Below are positions 9,391 through 18,295 of a stretch of DNA of 64,000 nt, piece by piece; position 1 is the stretch's first letter; each line of letters opens with the position of its first letter. The translations under genes were made by a program, and so were the position numbers. Under the pieces are notes generated by a model. That model made no database searches. It was not told the DNA's origin and saw only the letters and a program-made list of their open reading frames with translations. The stretch spans positions 62,001 through 126,000 of the forward strand of contig NZ_VTZS01000005.1 in NCBI RefSeq assembly GCF_008367235.1. Reading direction: 5' to 3'. The DNA is from Pareuzebyella sediminis. Its GTDB lineage: Bacteria > Bacteroidota > Bacteroidia > Flavobacteriales > Flavobacteriaceae.

Positions 9391-10127
9391 CAGCCTAGCA
9401 GTAGTTGTGTTAGAATATAGTTCAAAATGATTATGGTCACACTAGTCCAAACGAACGCCGTAGTACTCGCTTTTCCCACCTCAAGTGCTCCTCCCTTCAT
9501 AAAAAAACCATGAAATGAGGGAATGGTGGCTATAACCAAGGCAAACACCAAAGTTTTTATGAAAGCATACGTGACATGATAGGGTATGAATTCCAATTGC
9601 AGCCCCGCCACAAAATCGGCACTGGTTAGAAAACCTCCAAAAACACCTGCCATCCATCCCCCTAAAATACCGACATACATCGATATTGCAATGGCGAACG
9701 GATAAAAGAGCATAGCAACAATTTTAGGAAAAACCAGATAGTTCAGAGCGTTTACCCCCATGACCTCCAATGCATCGATTTGTTCGGTAACCCGCATGGT
9801 ACCGATACTCGATGTTATATAGGAGCCTACCTTTCCGGCCATAATGATCGAAACGAAAGTGGGTGAAAACTCTAAAATTACAGATTGACGTGTAGTAAAG
9901 GCTATAAGATTTTTTGGAATAATAGGATTCGTGAGGTTCAAAGCGGTTTGAATGGCGACCACCCCACCGATAAAGAAAGAAATGAAAATGATAATACCCA
10001 ATGAATTGAAAATCAATTCATCGATTTCCTTGAAAATCAAGGGTTTCATGATACGCCATTTGGTCGGTTTTTTAAAAACCTCGATAATCATGATGGCATA
10101 ACTGCCGATCGATGCTAGGTAGTTCAT
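9390..10127 (-). CDS. MlaE-type ABC transporter permease
   Basis: Membrane subunit of the Mla/Mkl lipid transporter, 245 residues with about five hydrophobic segments. The MlaE-family core is visible as MAGKVGSYITSSIGTMRVTE followed by DALEVMGVN. The ATG at 10127 (MNYLASIGSYA...) is chosen over an upstream in-frame ATG at 10187, which would add a non-conserved hydrophobic stretch. It lies immediately upstream of its ATPase. The divergent phosphatase gene begins at 10240. Confidence 0.9.
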   Translation of the reverse strand: MNYLASIGSYAIMIIEVFKKPTKWRIMKPLIFKEIDELIFNSLGIIIFISFFIGGVVAIQTALNLTNPIIPKNLIAFTTRQSVILEFSPTFVSIIMAGKVGSYITSSIGTMRVTEQIDALEVMGVNALNYLVFPKIVAMLFYPFAIAISMYVGILGGWMAGVFGGFLTSADFVAGLQLEFIPYHVTYAFIKTLVFALVIATIPSFHGFFMKGGALEVGKASTTAFVWTSVTIIILNYILTQLLLG

Positions 10128-10212
10128 GTAAGGAAAATAACTTTGTCCCAACAAAAATAACAATAATGAAATGGATTTAACCCCCAATTAATATATAAGC
10201 AAGTAATTTATT

Positions 10213-10220
10213 TACTTTTG
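10213..10220 (+). promoter_or_regulatory. Candidate -7 element (TAnnTTTG) of the pafA promoter
   Basis: TACTTTTG fits the Bacteroidota sigma-ABfr -7 consensus TAnnTTTG and lies 20 bases before the ATG of the phosphatase gene. I see no convincing -33 TTTG at the right distance. Confidence 0.4.
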
Positions 10221-10239
10221 CCCCATCAAATATTATAAT

Positions 10240-11910
10240 ATGCACGGTAAATTTCTAGTAACACTAGTCCTTATTTTTTCAACTTTAATTTTTATTCCAG
10301 ATGCTATTGCCCAACGCCATTCTAAGGGTGAAGACACCGACATTCTTCGTACACGCCCAAAATTGGTGGTCGGGATTGTAGTCGACCAAATGCGCTATGA
10401 TTATATCACCCGGTTTTATGATCACTTTGGTGATGATGGTTTCAAGCGTTTTATCGAAAAGGGCTTTAACTGCAAGAACAATCACTATAATTATGCCCCT
10501 ACAAGCACGGGTCCGGGTCACACTTCAGTGTATACGGGAACAACTCCTGCAACCCACGGTGTAATCGGAAATAATTGGTACGATAAAGAATCGGGCGAAG
10601 ATGTGTACTGTGCGGGCGATGACTCGTACAGCTCCGTCGGAACAACATCGGATGCCGGTAAAATGTCCCCTCATCGAATTAACGTGACCACCATTACCGA
10701 CGAATTGCGTTTGCACACGCAGATGCGTGGAAAAACTATTGCCATTGCCTTAAAGGATAGAGGAGCGGTACTTCCAGGAGGACATACTACAAATGCGGCG
10801 TATTGGTTTCATGGGGCCGACGAGGGCAATTGGATTACGAGTTCTTATTATATGAAAACCTTGCCAAAATGGGTCAATGATTTCAACACCTCAAGGAAGG
10901 TGGAAGGCTATAAAAAATCGTGGACCACTCTTAAAAATATCGATGACTACCTAGAGAGTACCGCCGATGACAATGCGTACGAAGGGCTATTCGACGCGGA
11001 GTCAAAATCTACATTTCCGCATAGCCCACCGAGCCTACTGAATAAGAAGGCCGATTTCGATGTTATCAAATCAACGCCATATGGCAATAGTCTTACCACG
11101 GATTTTGCCTTGGCTGCCATCGATGGTGAAAGCCTTGGTTCAGATGAGGTGCCCGATTTTCTGGCAGTAAGTTTTTCAAGTACCGATTACGTCGGCCATA
11201 AATTTGGAGTGAGCTCGAAGGAAGTCGAAGATACCTATCTGCGATTAGATCAAGACCTGGAGCGATTGTTCAAGGCTTTGGATAAAAAGGTCGGTGAAAA
11301 CGAATATACCGTGTTTTTAACCGCGGATCATGCAGCTGTTGAAGTCCCAGCTTATCTTAAAGACCAGGGAATACCTGCCAGTAATTTAAAATGGGAGGGC
11401 AACAAAGCCAAATTTGAACAATTTTTAGAGTTCACCTATGGCACTACCGATATCGTCAAGAACTTCTCTAATTTTCAATATTTCTTAGACCATGACGTGA
11501 TCAAGAACTTGGATTTAAGTGTTCAAGAGGTACAGGAAACCTTAGCTTTGGAACTATTAGGGTACGAAGGGGTTGACCGTACTTATACGGCCTATCAATT
11601 ATGGCAAAACGATTTCACCCATGGAATCCCGTATATCTTGCAGAACGGATACAATCAAAAACGATCGGGAGATGTCATGGTCGTATTGAAGCCAGGCACG
11701 GCCACATCGGGTCTGACGGGTTCTACCCATGGATCACCTCAAGTGTATGATACCCATGTGCCTTTATTGTTCTACGGAAAGGGAATCAAAAAAGGAAGTA
11801 CTGTGGAGCGCACCGAAATTGTCGATGCCGCCCCGACCATCGCTGTTCTATTAGGGATTTCATTCCCTAGTGGCACGACCGGTCAGCCGGTTGCCAAAGC
11901 CATAGAATAG
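10240..11910 (+). CDS. pafA: PafA-type alkaline phosphatase
   Basis: Secreted phosphate-monoester hydrolase of the alkaline phosphatase superfamily, 556 residues, with a signal peptide (about 1-25). Active-site residues typical of PafA are present: Asp49 (VVDQMR), nucleophile Thr90 in TSTGPGHTSVYTG, Asn111/112, and the Lys172/Arg174 pair (LKDRGA) that marks monoesterases. Remaining zinc ligands are in STDYVGH, TADHAA and STHGSPQVYDTH. It would release phosphate from organic phosphates in the periplasm. It is transcribed divergently from the Mla genes and is followed 13 bases later by murI. Confidence 0.9.
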   Translation: MHGKFLVTLVLIFSTLIFIPDAIAQRHSKGEDTDILRTRPKLVVGIVVDQMRYDYITRFYDHFGDDGFKRFIEKGFNCKNNHYNYAPTSTGPGHTSVYTGTTPATHGVIGNNWYDKESGEDVYCAGDDSYSSVGTTSDAGKMSPHRINVTTITDELRLHTQMRGKTIAIALKDRGAVLPGGHTTNAAYWFHGADEGNWITSSYYMKTLPKWVNDFNTSRKVEGYKKSWTTLKNIDDYLESTADDNAYEGLFDAESKSTFPHSPPSLLNKKADFDVIKSTPYGNSLTTDFALAAIDGESLGSDEVPDFLAVSFSSTDYVGHKFGVSSKEVEDTYLRLDQDLERLFKALDKKVGENEYTVFLTADHAAVEVPAYLKDQGIPASNLKWEGNKAKFEQFLEFTYGTTDIVKNFSNFQYFLDHDVIKNLDLSVQEVQETLALELLGYEGVDRTYTAYQLWQNDFTHGIPYILQNGYNQKRSGDVMVVLKPGTATSGLTGSTHGSPQVYDTHVPLLFYGKGIKKGSTVERTEIVDAAPTIAVLLGISFPSGTTGQPVAKAIE

Positions 11911-11922
11911 TAAGAGCCCATT

Positions 11923-12711
11923 ATGAACGATAGCCCGATAGGTATTTTTGATTCCGGTGTTGGAGGAACCTCGATATGGAAAGAGATCCAAGGTTTAATG
12001 CCCTTTGAAGATACCATCTATTTGGCCGATAGTAAAAATGCTCCATATGGTGAAAAATCGGAAGGTGATATCCTTACATTAAGTATTAAGAATACTGATT
12101 TATTATTGGATATGGGTTGTAAAATGGTGGTAGTAGCGTGTAATACGGCCACCACGAACGCCATCGATTTTCTTAGGCGCCATTACGATGTGCCCTTTAT
12201 CGGTATCGAACCGGCTATTAAGCCGGCAGCCCTGCAATCAAAATCAAAAACCGTAGGTATATTGGCGACGCGGGGTACGCTCTCGAGCCGATTGTTCCAT
12301 AGTACTTCCGAAAATCATGCAAGTGGCATACGAATTGTTGAACGAGAGGGCAGCGGGTTGGTGCCTCTAATCGAAAAGGGAGAATTAGCGTCTGACGAGA
12401 TCAAAGCCCTTTTATACACCTTTTTAAAACCCATGCTCGCTGAAGGAATCGATTATCTGGTGCTGGGATGTACCCACTATCCCTATCTCATTCCTGTGTT
12501 GAAGGAAATAGTACCTGAAACCGTGCAAATTATCGATTCTGGGGAGGCCGTAGCTAGGCAAACCAAGGCCATTTTGATAAAAAACGGGCTGTTGAACGGT
12601 AATGGACAAAAAGGGAAACATGTGTTCTATGGGAATTCGAACACTAAGACCCTAGAAAAATTTTTGAGTGACGTTCCGGTAGACGTGCGTGTTTCTTACT
12701 TGGACTTTTAA
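11923..12711 (+). CDS. murI: Glutamate racemase
   Basis: Makes D-glutamate for peptidoglycan; 262 residues, cytosolic, cofactor-independent. Both catalytic cysteines are present in their motifs, VVACNTATTNA and VLGCTHYPYL. The N-terminus IGIFDSGVGGTS is diagnostic. It follows pafA by 12 bases and is probably co-transcribed with it. The intergenic stretch after it (12712-12836) has no clear terminator. Confidence 0.96.
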   Translation: MNDSPIGIFDSGVGGTSIWKEIQGLMPFEDTIYLADSKNAPYGEKSEGDILTLSIKNTDLLLDMGCKMVVVACNTATTNAIDFLRRHYDVPFIGIEPAIKPAALQSKSKTVGILATRGTLSSRLFHSTSENHASGIRIVEREGSGLVPLIEKGELASDEIKALLYTFLKPMLAEGIDYLVLGCTHYPYLIPVLKEIVPETVQIIDSGEAVARQTKAILIKNGLLNGNGQKGKHVFYGNSNTKTLEKFLSDVPVDVRVSYLDF

Positions 12712-12836
12712 CGTGACGGGTTGCTTAATTTTATAATGAAGCGAGCGGTATGGAACTTGCCTGAAAAAAGGGGTTTTGAACGCAAAACAATGTCAAGGGG
12801 TTATCCTGTAAAAAAGCCTTCTCGTCTTACCTTTTG

Positions 12837-14498
12837 TTAGTCCTCCGACCTTTTAGTCGCACTGCGAAATAAAACGTTCTTCTTAGGGTCTTCCCCTAGC
12901 GTTACGAGATAGCGTTGTTCCTCGGAATTAGAAAATTTTGACTCCGTCTCGATTTGTATAGTGCGCCTCTTATAGGGCTTGATAGGCGGCACTTTGCCTT
13001 TGCCCAATATCCTATAATGTGTTCCATCGATGGCGAAAATCGAGACTGTTGACTCTATGGAAGCGACTTGACCGAAATTCTCTACGACCACGTCAAACCT
13101 TTTTCCGGATGAATTTAGAATGGGTTTTCGAGCGGAAAGTGCAGGTTCCAAGTAGTTGGTTTCCGGTAATCTTGTGTAGCCAAAAAGAAGGTTCCCGGCT
13201 GTATCTTCACCCAGTAATTTTGCAGAAAAATTTTCCTCGGTAATGCCGTTATTGTCGCCTGTGAATGTCACCAGGGCATCCTTCCCTTTTTTCTCGACCT
13301 TTTCGAACTTGAATCCTTTTCCAAAATCGACCCATTCCGGAGCTCCGAACCGAAGCGATTCAAAATTTATATCGGTGATAGGGTCAAAATCGTTCTCCGC
13401 GCGTATATATAAGGTGATTTTCTTGGTCTCGGGGGTGATGGGATTTTTATTGGTTATCGAGATTAGTTTGCCTTTAGTGAGGGGTATGGTAATCAGTTTT
13501 GAACTGTGGTTGTCATTGGGAAGGTCGTTCCATTTTATGGTGTCGATAACGGCAAAATTGGCCTGGATAGCCCTTTTATGGGAGTCCTGCATTACTTTCA
13601 GGCGCTCATATTTGAACCAATCTTCCATGGTGCCATCTTGATGTTTGGCTACCCCGGGCATATAAGCTTCACCTGGGTCTACCTTCCAATGTAACCCATC
13701 TTTTGAACGTAAATACCACGCGATTCGCCCTAACCAGTCGTTGACTATCAGATGATATTGCACTTGGGTCTTCCAGATTACGGGATCTTCAAAACGACCA
13801 TCGACAGGCGGATACACACTTGAATTGCTGACCTGATACCAGGTCGATAGTCCATCTTTGCTGATCCAAACACCTCCCCCGCGGCAAATCATTACGAACG
13901 AGCCATCTTCTCGCTGGGCGAAGGTGAGGTTTGAAAGGCCTTCTATAATAGGGCGGTCTCGCGTATCAAAATCAAATTGTGCATAGGTCCAAGGTCCGTT
14001 GATAGCATCGGCGACGTAATATCCATCAATAACGTATATGACGTATTTGCCATTTTTTGTAATATACCATTCAGGGTTATGCCCTTTACCAATTTCCGCT
14101 ATAACCTTATACGGACCAGAAGCGTTTTCCGATACGGCATGAACCACTTCGGAATTGGGCCAAGCCATGTGCCCTTTTTCAGAATCTTCGGCCCACCTAC
14201 ATACAAAAAGGTGGTAATAGCCGTCTTCCATTTTTCTTATGTTGCCACCCCAGTATGACCATTTTTTATCCTCAATGCCATTTAAGGTGTCTCGCGGAAC
14301 AACACCCGAAGCGCCCCAAGTGTTCGAGGTCATTTGCCCAAGTTCGGGCATGGGTTGAAACCTATCCATAAATCGACCTCCATATACAAGGTTTTCCCAA
14401 CCGTTCGGTCTTGTCCTTTCGACAATTTGGGCTTCCATGTAGAAAGGTGCCACTAAAATAGCGACTACAAAGATCAGGATAGGGACTCTTTCGTTCAT
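12837..14498 (-). CDS. Secreted glycoside-hydrolase-like protein (five-bladed beta-propeller type)
   Basis: Protein of 553 residues with an N-terminal signal peptide (about 1-23, ending MEAQ). The first 330 residues have repeated aromatic blades such as YYHLFVCRWAED, EDGSFVMICRGGGVW and GRFEDPVIWKTQVQYHLIVND. These resemble five-bladed propeller glycosidases of the GH43/GH32/GH117 fold group, where acidic residues in such blades do catalysis. The C-terminal 220 residues look like two beta-sandwich domains. I cannot assign a GH family or substrate. Marine Flavobacteriaceae often carry such enzymes for algal polysaccharides, but no SusC/D pair is nearby, so that link is only inference. Confidence 0.6.
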   Translation of the reverse strand: MNERVPILIFVVAILVAPFYMEAQIVERTRPNGWENLVYGGRFMDRFQPMPELGQMTSNTWGASGVVPRDTLNGIEDKKWSYWGGNIRKMEDGYYHLFVCRWAEDSEKGHMAWPNSEVVHAVSENASGPYKVIAEIGKGHNPEWYITKNGKYVIYVIDGYYVADAINGPWTYAQFDFDTRDRPIIEGLSNLTFAQREDGSFVMICRGGGVWISKDGLSTWYQVSNSSVYPPVDGRFEDPVIWKTQVQYHLIVNDWLGRIAWYLRSKDGLHWKVDPGEAYMPGVAKHQDGTMEDWFKYERLKVMQDSHKRAIQANFAVIDTIKWNDLPNDNHSSKLITIPLTKGKLISITNKNPITPETKKITLYIRAENDFDPITDINFESLRFGAPEWVDFGKGFKFEKVEKKGKDALVTFTGDNNGITEENFSAKLLGEDTAGNLLFGYTRLPETNYLEPALSARKPILNSSGKRFDVVVENFGQVASIESTVSIFAIDGTHYRILGKGKVPPIKPYKRRTIQIETESKFSNSEEQRYLVTLGEDPKKNVLFRSATKRSED

Positions 14499-14599
14499 AT
14501 TTCTATAGTAGTTATTGAGTATGGATGCTTATTGAAGAAGGTCATATGTATTTTGCGTTTAGCCTCGAGCCTGCCCACTATGCCAATAGTTATTTTAGG

Positions 14600-15094
14600 C
14601 TATCTTTTGGTATACGTCTTATAGCTAAAGGCATAGTTATGCCGATGATCTGCGGGATGGTACTCTTCGGAAACAAGGGTCCATACGTTCTCATCGATTT
14701 CTGGAAAAAAAGTGTCGGCATCTTCAAAAGTTCCGTGTACACGGGTCAGTTCAATCTTGTTGGCGTATTTTTCGGCGAGTTTATAGATTTCGCCTCCGCC
14801 AATGATATATACCAAGGCATCGTTCGATGCCAAGGCAAGGGCATCTTCCAAAGTATGTACGACCTGGGCCTCGAATTTTGGACGGTAAGATTCGTTACGG
14901 GTGATGACAATGTGGGTGCGGTCGGGCAACGGGGTGGAAAAACTATCGAATGTTTTCCTGCCCATTATGATCTTATGGCCAGATGTTAATTTTTTAAAAC
15001 GTTTAAAATCATCGGGTAGGTGCCAGAGCAGGTCATTGTCTTTCCCTAATGCATTGTTCTCGCCGGCAGCGGCTATCATACAAATCGTGTTCAA
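14600..15094 (-). CDS. folA: Dihydrofolate reductase
   Basis: Reduces dihydrofolate to tetrahydrofolate with NADPH; 164 residues, cytosolic, normal length. Family motifs are ALGKDNDLLWHLPDD near the N-terminus, IIMGRKTFDS and IIGGGEIYKLA. Thymidylate synthase, which produces dihydrofolate, is about 8 kb away at 22848 and not in the same operon. The 2TM-domain gene lies upstream on the same strand. Confidence 0.96.
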   Translation of the reverse strand: MNTICMIAAAGENNALGKDNDLLWHLPDDFKRFKKLTSGHKIIMGRKTFDSFSTPLPDRTHIVITRNESYRPKFEAQVVHTLEDALALASNDALVYIIGGGEIYKLAEKYANKIELTRVHGTFEDADTFFPEIDENVWTLVSEEYHPADHRHNYAFSYKTYTKR

Positions 15095-15147
15095 AGGTCT
15101 ATAGCTTTTTGATTAGTGGACGTTTCTTAAAAGGGTTGCAACATCGG

Positions 15148-15537
15148 TTATTCCTCTGTCTTTTTATTGATTTGCGACATCGGGAAATCGGTCTCGATTT
15201 GTTTCTGCATTTCAGCTATCCGTTTTTTTTGCTTTTGAACCAGTTTTTCACGTTGAGCCCGTTCCCACTCCCTTCCCATGAATTTCTGCGTCACGAAGAC
15301 ATTGACAAGGTGAATGGCAAAAAGGAAGGCCCAAAAGGTAATGGCCCAAATGAACCAGTCGTAAGTATCCCAATAATTTAATATTTTGTTCACGAAGATC
15401 AAGAATACGCTGCCTATTAAGAAAATCACAAAATGTACATACAGCCTTTTCTTTTGCTTTATGCGCCGTTGCGCGTTTTCTAAAAGCTCGTGTTGTTCAA
15501 GATTTAGTTCTTGCTTGTTTTTATTTTTTGCAAACAT
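15148..15537 (-). CDS. 2TM-domain membrane protein
   Basis: Small protein of 129 residues from the ATG at 15537. Two hydrophobic segments, VHFVIFLIGSVFLIFVN and WAITFWAFLFAIHLVNVF, are separated by a short WDTYDWF turn, as in the 2TM domain found in Bacteroidota. The N-terminus and C-terminus are charged, with Gln/Lys-rich coiled-coil character (WERAQREKLVQKQKKRIAE). Function unknown. An in-frame ATG at 15573 would overlap the divergent gene's leader more and is less likely. Confidence 0.7.
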   Translation of the reverse strand: MFAKNKNKQELNLEQHELLENAQRRIKQKKRLYVHFVIFLIGSVFLIFVNKILNYWDTYDWFIWAITFWAFLFAIHLVNVFVTQKFMGREWERAQREKLVQKQKKRIAEMQKQIETDFPMSQINKKTEE

Positions 15538-15596
15538 GTGAAAGCCTACCTTTATATCACAAAGATACAGCAATTACCAAATACGATTTTCACCCT

Positions 15597-16685
15597 ATGG
15601 AACAAACGCGTAAAAACTTTCCCGTATTAAGTCAATATGTCTATGCGAATACCGCAGCGGCGGGCTTATTGAACGACAACCTCTTGGAATGGCGCCAAGA
15701 ACACGATCTTGATTTTTTAATTGGTGGCAGTACGATGAAGACAAAGGCAATGATGGAGTACATTCCCAAAGTAAGGGAAACGGTCGCCTCGTTTTGTGGC
15801 AGCAAAACGGAGAATACGGCCTTGGTGCCCAATTTTTCGATCGGCCTGAATATGTTGTTGGAAGGACTCCCAAAGAACCACAACGTATTACTTTTGAAAA
15901 ACGATTATCCTTCGGTCAATTGGCCTTTTACAAGTAGGGGGTTCCGCATTTTTTATGTGGACATCGATGAACATCTGGAAGACCGGATTTTCAATACTAT
16001 TAAAGAAAACAATATATCGGTACTTGCCCTAAGTGTGGTACAATGGGTGAACGGAATCAAGATTGCCCCTGATTTTTTACAGCTGCTCAAAGAAGAATTC
16101 CCCGACCTGATCATTATTGCTGACGGTACACAATTTTCTGGTACTACCGTTTTTGATTTTGAATCATCGGCCATTGACGTGCTCGGTACAAGTGGCTATA
16201 AGTGGCTCTTGGCGGGCTACGGGAACGGTTTTATGTTGTTCAAAGATCATATGATGGATCAATTCTCGGTTAAGACCATCGGTTTCAATTCATCCGATAT
16301 CGATTTAAACGGACGTGATCAGGTGCGCTTCGCCAAATTTTTTGAACCTGGCCATTTAGATACCTTCAATTTTGGAAGCCTCAAATTTTCATTGGATTAT
16401 CTTGAGGGGTTGGGCATGCACGCCATTGAGGCACAGCTAAACACTTTGTCCCAAAAGGCTAAAACAGCCTTTGCCGATCTCGGGCTTCTGGAAGATGCGG
16501 TAGTAAAAAGGCCATCACATAGTACCATTTTCAAAATCAAGGATGACGCCGATAGGTTCAACAAACTGACCGATGAAGGTGTGGTTTGTTCCCAAAGAGG
16601 AGGGGGCGTGCGGTTGAGTTTTCATTTTTATAATACAGAAAAGGATGTAGAAACTATCGTAAAAATCTTGAAAACAACTATATAG
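15597..16685 (+). CDS. Class-V aminotransferase-fold PLP enzyme
   Basis: PLP-dependent enzyme of the aminotransferase class V/cysteine desulfurase fold, 362 residues. The likely Schiff-base lysine is in GTSGYKWLLAG, with the aspartate partner in IIADGTQFSG. It may be a desulfurase, kynureninase-like or lyase enzyme; the sequence does not decide. The ATG at 15597 (MEQTRKNFPVLSQ) is preferred because the longer frame from 15528 overlaps the divergent 2TM gene. It stands alone, with an AT-rich gap and a promoter-like motif after it. Confidence 0.8.
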   Translation: MEQTRKNFPVLSQYVYANTAAAGLLNDNLLEWRQEHDLDFLIGGSTMKTKAMMEYIPKVRETVASFCGSKTENTALVPNFSIGLNMLLEGLPKNHNVLLLKNDYPSVNWPFTSRGFRIFYVDIDEHLEDRIFNTIKENNISVLALSVVQWVNGIKIAPDFLQLLKEEFPDLIIIADGTQFSGTTVFDFESSAIDVLGTSGYKWLLAGYGNGFMLFKDHMMDQFSVKTIGFNSSDIDLNGRDQVRFAKFFEPGHLDTFNFGSLKFSLDYLEGLGMHAIEAQLNTLSQKAKTAFADLGLLEDAVVKRPSHSTIFKIKDDADRFNKLTDEGVVCSQRGGGVRLSFHFYNTEKDVETIVKILKTTI

Positions 16686-16779
16686 CACATACGTATTTTC
16701 AAAATATCAACCCTTTTTTATCGAAGCGTTATTAATTGATGCTAAAATTTTACGAAAATGATAAAAATGATTTTAATCA

Positions 16780-16811
16780 TTGTATATGAGCATTTTAATG
16801 CATTAGTTTTG
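16780..16811 (+). promoter_or_regulatory. Candidate promoter for the CBM48-like gene
   Basis: TAGTTTTG at 16804-16811 matches TAnnTTTG, with TTG at 16780-16782, 21 bases upstream. The gene starts at 16865, leaving a leader of about 45 bases. The region is very AT-rich. Confidence 0.45.
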
Positions 16812-16864
16812 CCCAAAATATAAAACTCAAATAGCAAAGTTTACTAATTAAAAATAAATGTATT

Positions 16865-17164
16865 ATGGCAATTTCTAAACAGTATTTAAAATCTAAACCA
16901 GTGTGTAAAGTTACCTTTACGGTACCAGCTGAAGAAGCGAAAAAAGTAGCCGTTGTTGGTGATTTCAACAATTGGAAAGCGACAAAGGCAAGTTCTTTGA
17001 AAAAATTGAAGAACGGTAATTTCAAAGGCACCTTGGAACTTCCCAAGGAAGGTTCTTTTGAGTTCAAGTATATCATTGACGGAGATTACGTCAACGAGGC
17101 GGAAGCGGATAGCTACAAATGGAACGATTATGCCGGAGCGGAAAACGCCGTTCTAGAGCTTTAA
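16865..17164 (+). CDS. CBM48/isoamylase N-terminal-like (glycogen-binding type) protein
   Basis: Single-domain protein of 99 residues with the early-set beta-sandwich found in glycogen branching enzymes and AMPK beta. Motifs are VAVVGDFNNWKATKASSLKK, FKYIIDGDYVNE and NDYAGAENAVL. No catalytic domain is attached. It may bind a glucan or act as a small scaffold; this is inference. It is followed by a strong terminator, so it is probably a one-gene transcript. Confidence 0.8.
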   Translation: MAISKQYLKSKPVCKVTFTVPAEEAKKVAVVGDFNNWKATKASSLKKLKNGNFKGTLELPKEGSFEFKYIIDGDYVNEAEADSYKWNDYAGAENAVLEL

Positions 17165-17186
17165 TCTAAAAAAAGAAGCGTACAAG

Positions 17187-17216
17187 GCCGGTGTATTACG
17201 TAACACCGGCTTTTTT
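17187..17216 (+). terminator. Rho-independent terminator after the CBM48-like gene
   Basis: Perfect 8-base stem GCCGGTGT / ACACCGGC followed by six T. Confidence 0.85.
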
Positions 17217-17278
17217 ATGCCCGAAAGCGTACGGTTTTTTAGGGTTGGAAAAAGAGAACAGAGCCCATTCTTTTATGG

Positions 17279-18250
17279 CTATACCTTGCGGAAGACATAA
17301 TCTTTGAAGCCCTGTGCGTCATCACTAAAATCACATACAATTTCGAATCCTGATTTTTGGGCAAGCTTTTTTATCGTGTTTTCGTCGTATTTCTGTGAAA
17401 TCTCGGTATGAAGGGTTTCCCAGGCTTGAAAATCGACAGTCAAACCTAGTTTTTCGATGGAGATGGTTTGGGCTTCCTTGGCGACCAAATAGCTTTTGGC
17501 GGTGCCGCTTTCAGGATCATACACTTCCCAGTGCAAGAACTTTTCAGTATCAAAATTTCCGTCCAGTTCACGGTTGATACGTGCCAAGATGTTTTTGTTG
17601 AAGGCCGCCGTTATTCCGGTCTCGTCATTGTAAGCGTTTAAAATGGTATTCGGGTCTTTTTTCATATCGAAACCGACGAAAAAAAGGTCATCGGTATGCA
17701 TGAGTTGTTGAATGCGGCCTAAAAAATCGATGGCTTTTTCATGCATCAGATTTCCGATATTCGAGCCTAGAAAAAGAATGATTTTTCTAGTGCCGTTCGC
17801 AGCGTTAATTTTTTTCAGGGCCTCAAAGTAAGTGCCTTGTTGAGGTTCGATCTGGAGCTCCGGTAGCTCATTATGCAATGATTGTTCAAGAACTTTCAGC
17901 ACTGTAGGGCTGATATCGATGGGTTGATAGGTGAACTCGTAGCTTTTCGCGATCAAATGTTTCAGTAAAATTTTGGTCTTCTTACCATCACCGGCGCCCA
18001 ATTCTATTAATTTGAATCTTTGGTCTCCACGGGCGAACAGGTGCCCAATTTTCGCCTTATTTGCCGTTAAGATATTGAACTCATAGTCGGTCAAATAGTA
18101 CTCGGGCATGTTCATGATATCTTGAAAGAGCTTATCGCCCGTTTCATCATAAAAATACATGGACGACAGGTGTTTTGGAAAAGCGGTCAGGCCGTTATAT
18201 ACTTCTTCCTCGAATTTTGTTTCGAATGCGATTTCAACTGTTTTTTGCAT
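17279..18250 (-). CDS. egtD: L-histidine N-alpha-methyltransferase (ergothioneine pathway)
   Basis: SAM-dependent enzyme that trimethylates histidine to hercynine, the first step of ergothioneine synthesis; 323 residues, cytosolic. The SAM-binding motif is LIELGAGDGKKTKILL and the family motif LFLGSNIGN follows. The C-terminal YDENTIKKLAQKSGFE is also typical. It lies 45 bases downstream of egtB on the same strand, so the two steps are encoded together. Confidence 0.92.
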   Translation of the reverse strand: MQKTVEIAFETKFEEEVYNGLTAFPKHLSSMYFYDETGDKLFQDIMNMPEYYLTDYEFNILTANKAKIGHLFARGDQRFKLIELGAGDGKKTKILLKHLIAKSYEFTYQPIDISPTVLKVLEQSLHNELPELQIEPQQGTYFEALKKINAANGTRKIILFLGSNIGNLMHEKAIDFLGRIQQLMHTDDLFFVGFDMKKDPNTILNAYNDETGITAAFNKNILARINRELDGNFDTEKFLHWEVYDPESGTAKSYLVAKEAQTISIEKLGLTVDFQAWETLHTEISQKYDENTIKKLAQKSGFEIVCDFSDDAQGFKDYVFRKV

Positions 18251-18295
18251 GGAACTTTAGTCTATAGGTTTTGAAGAGCCTTACTGAAGGTTCTG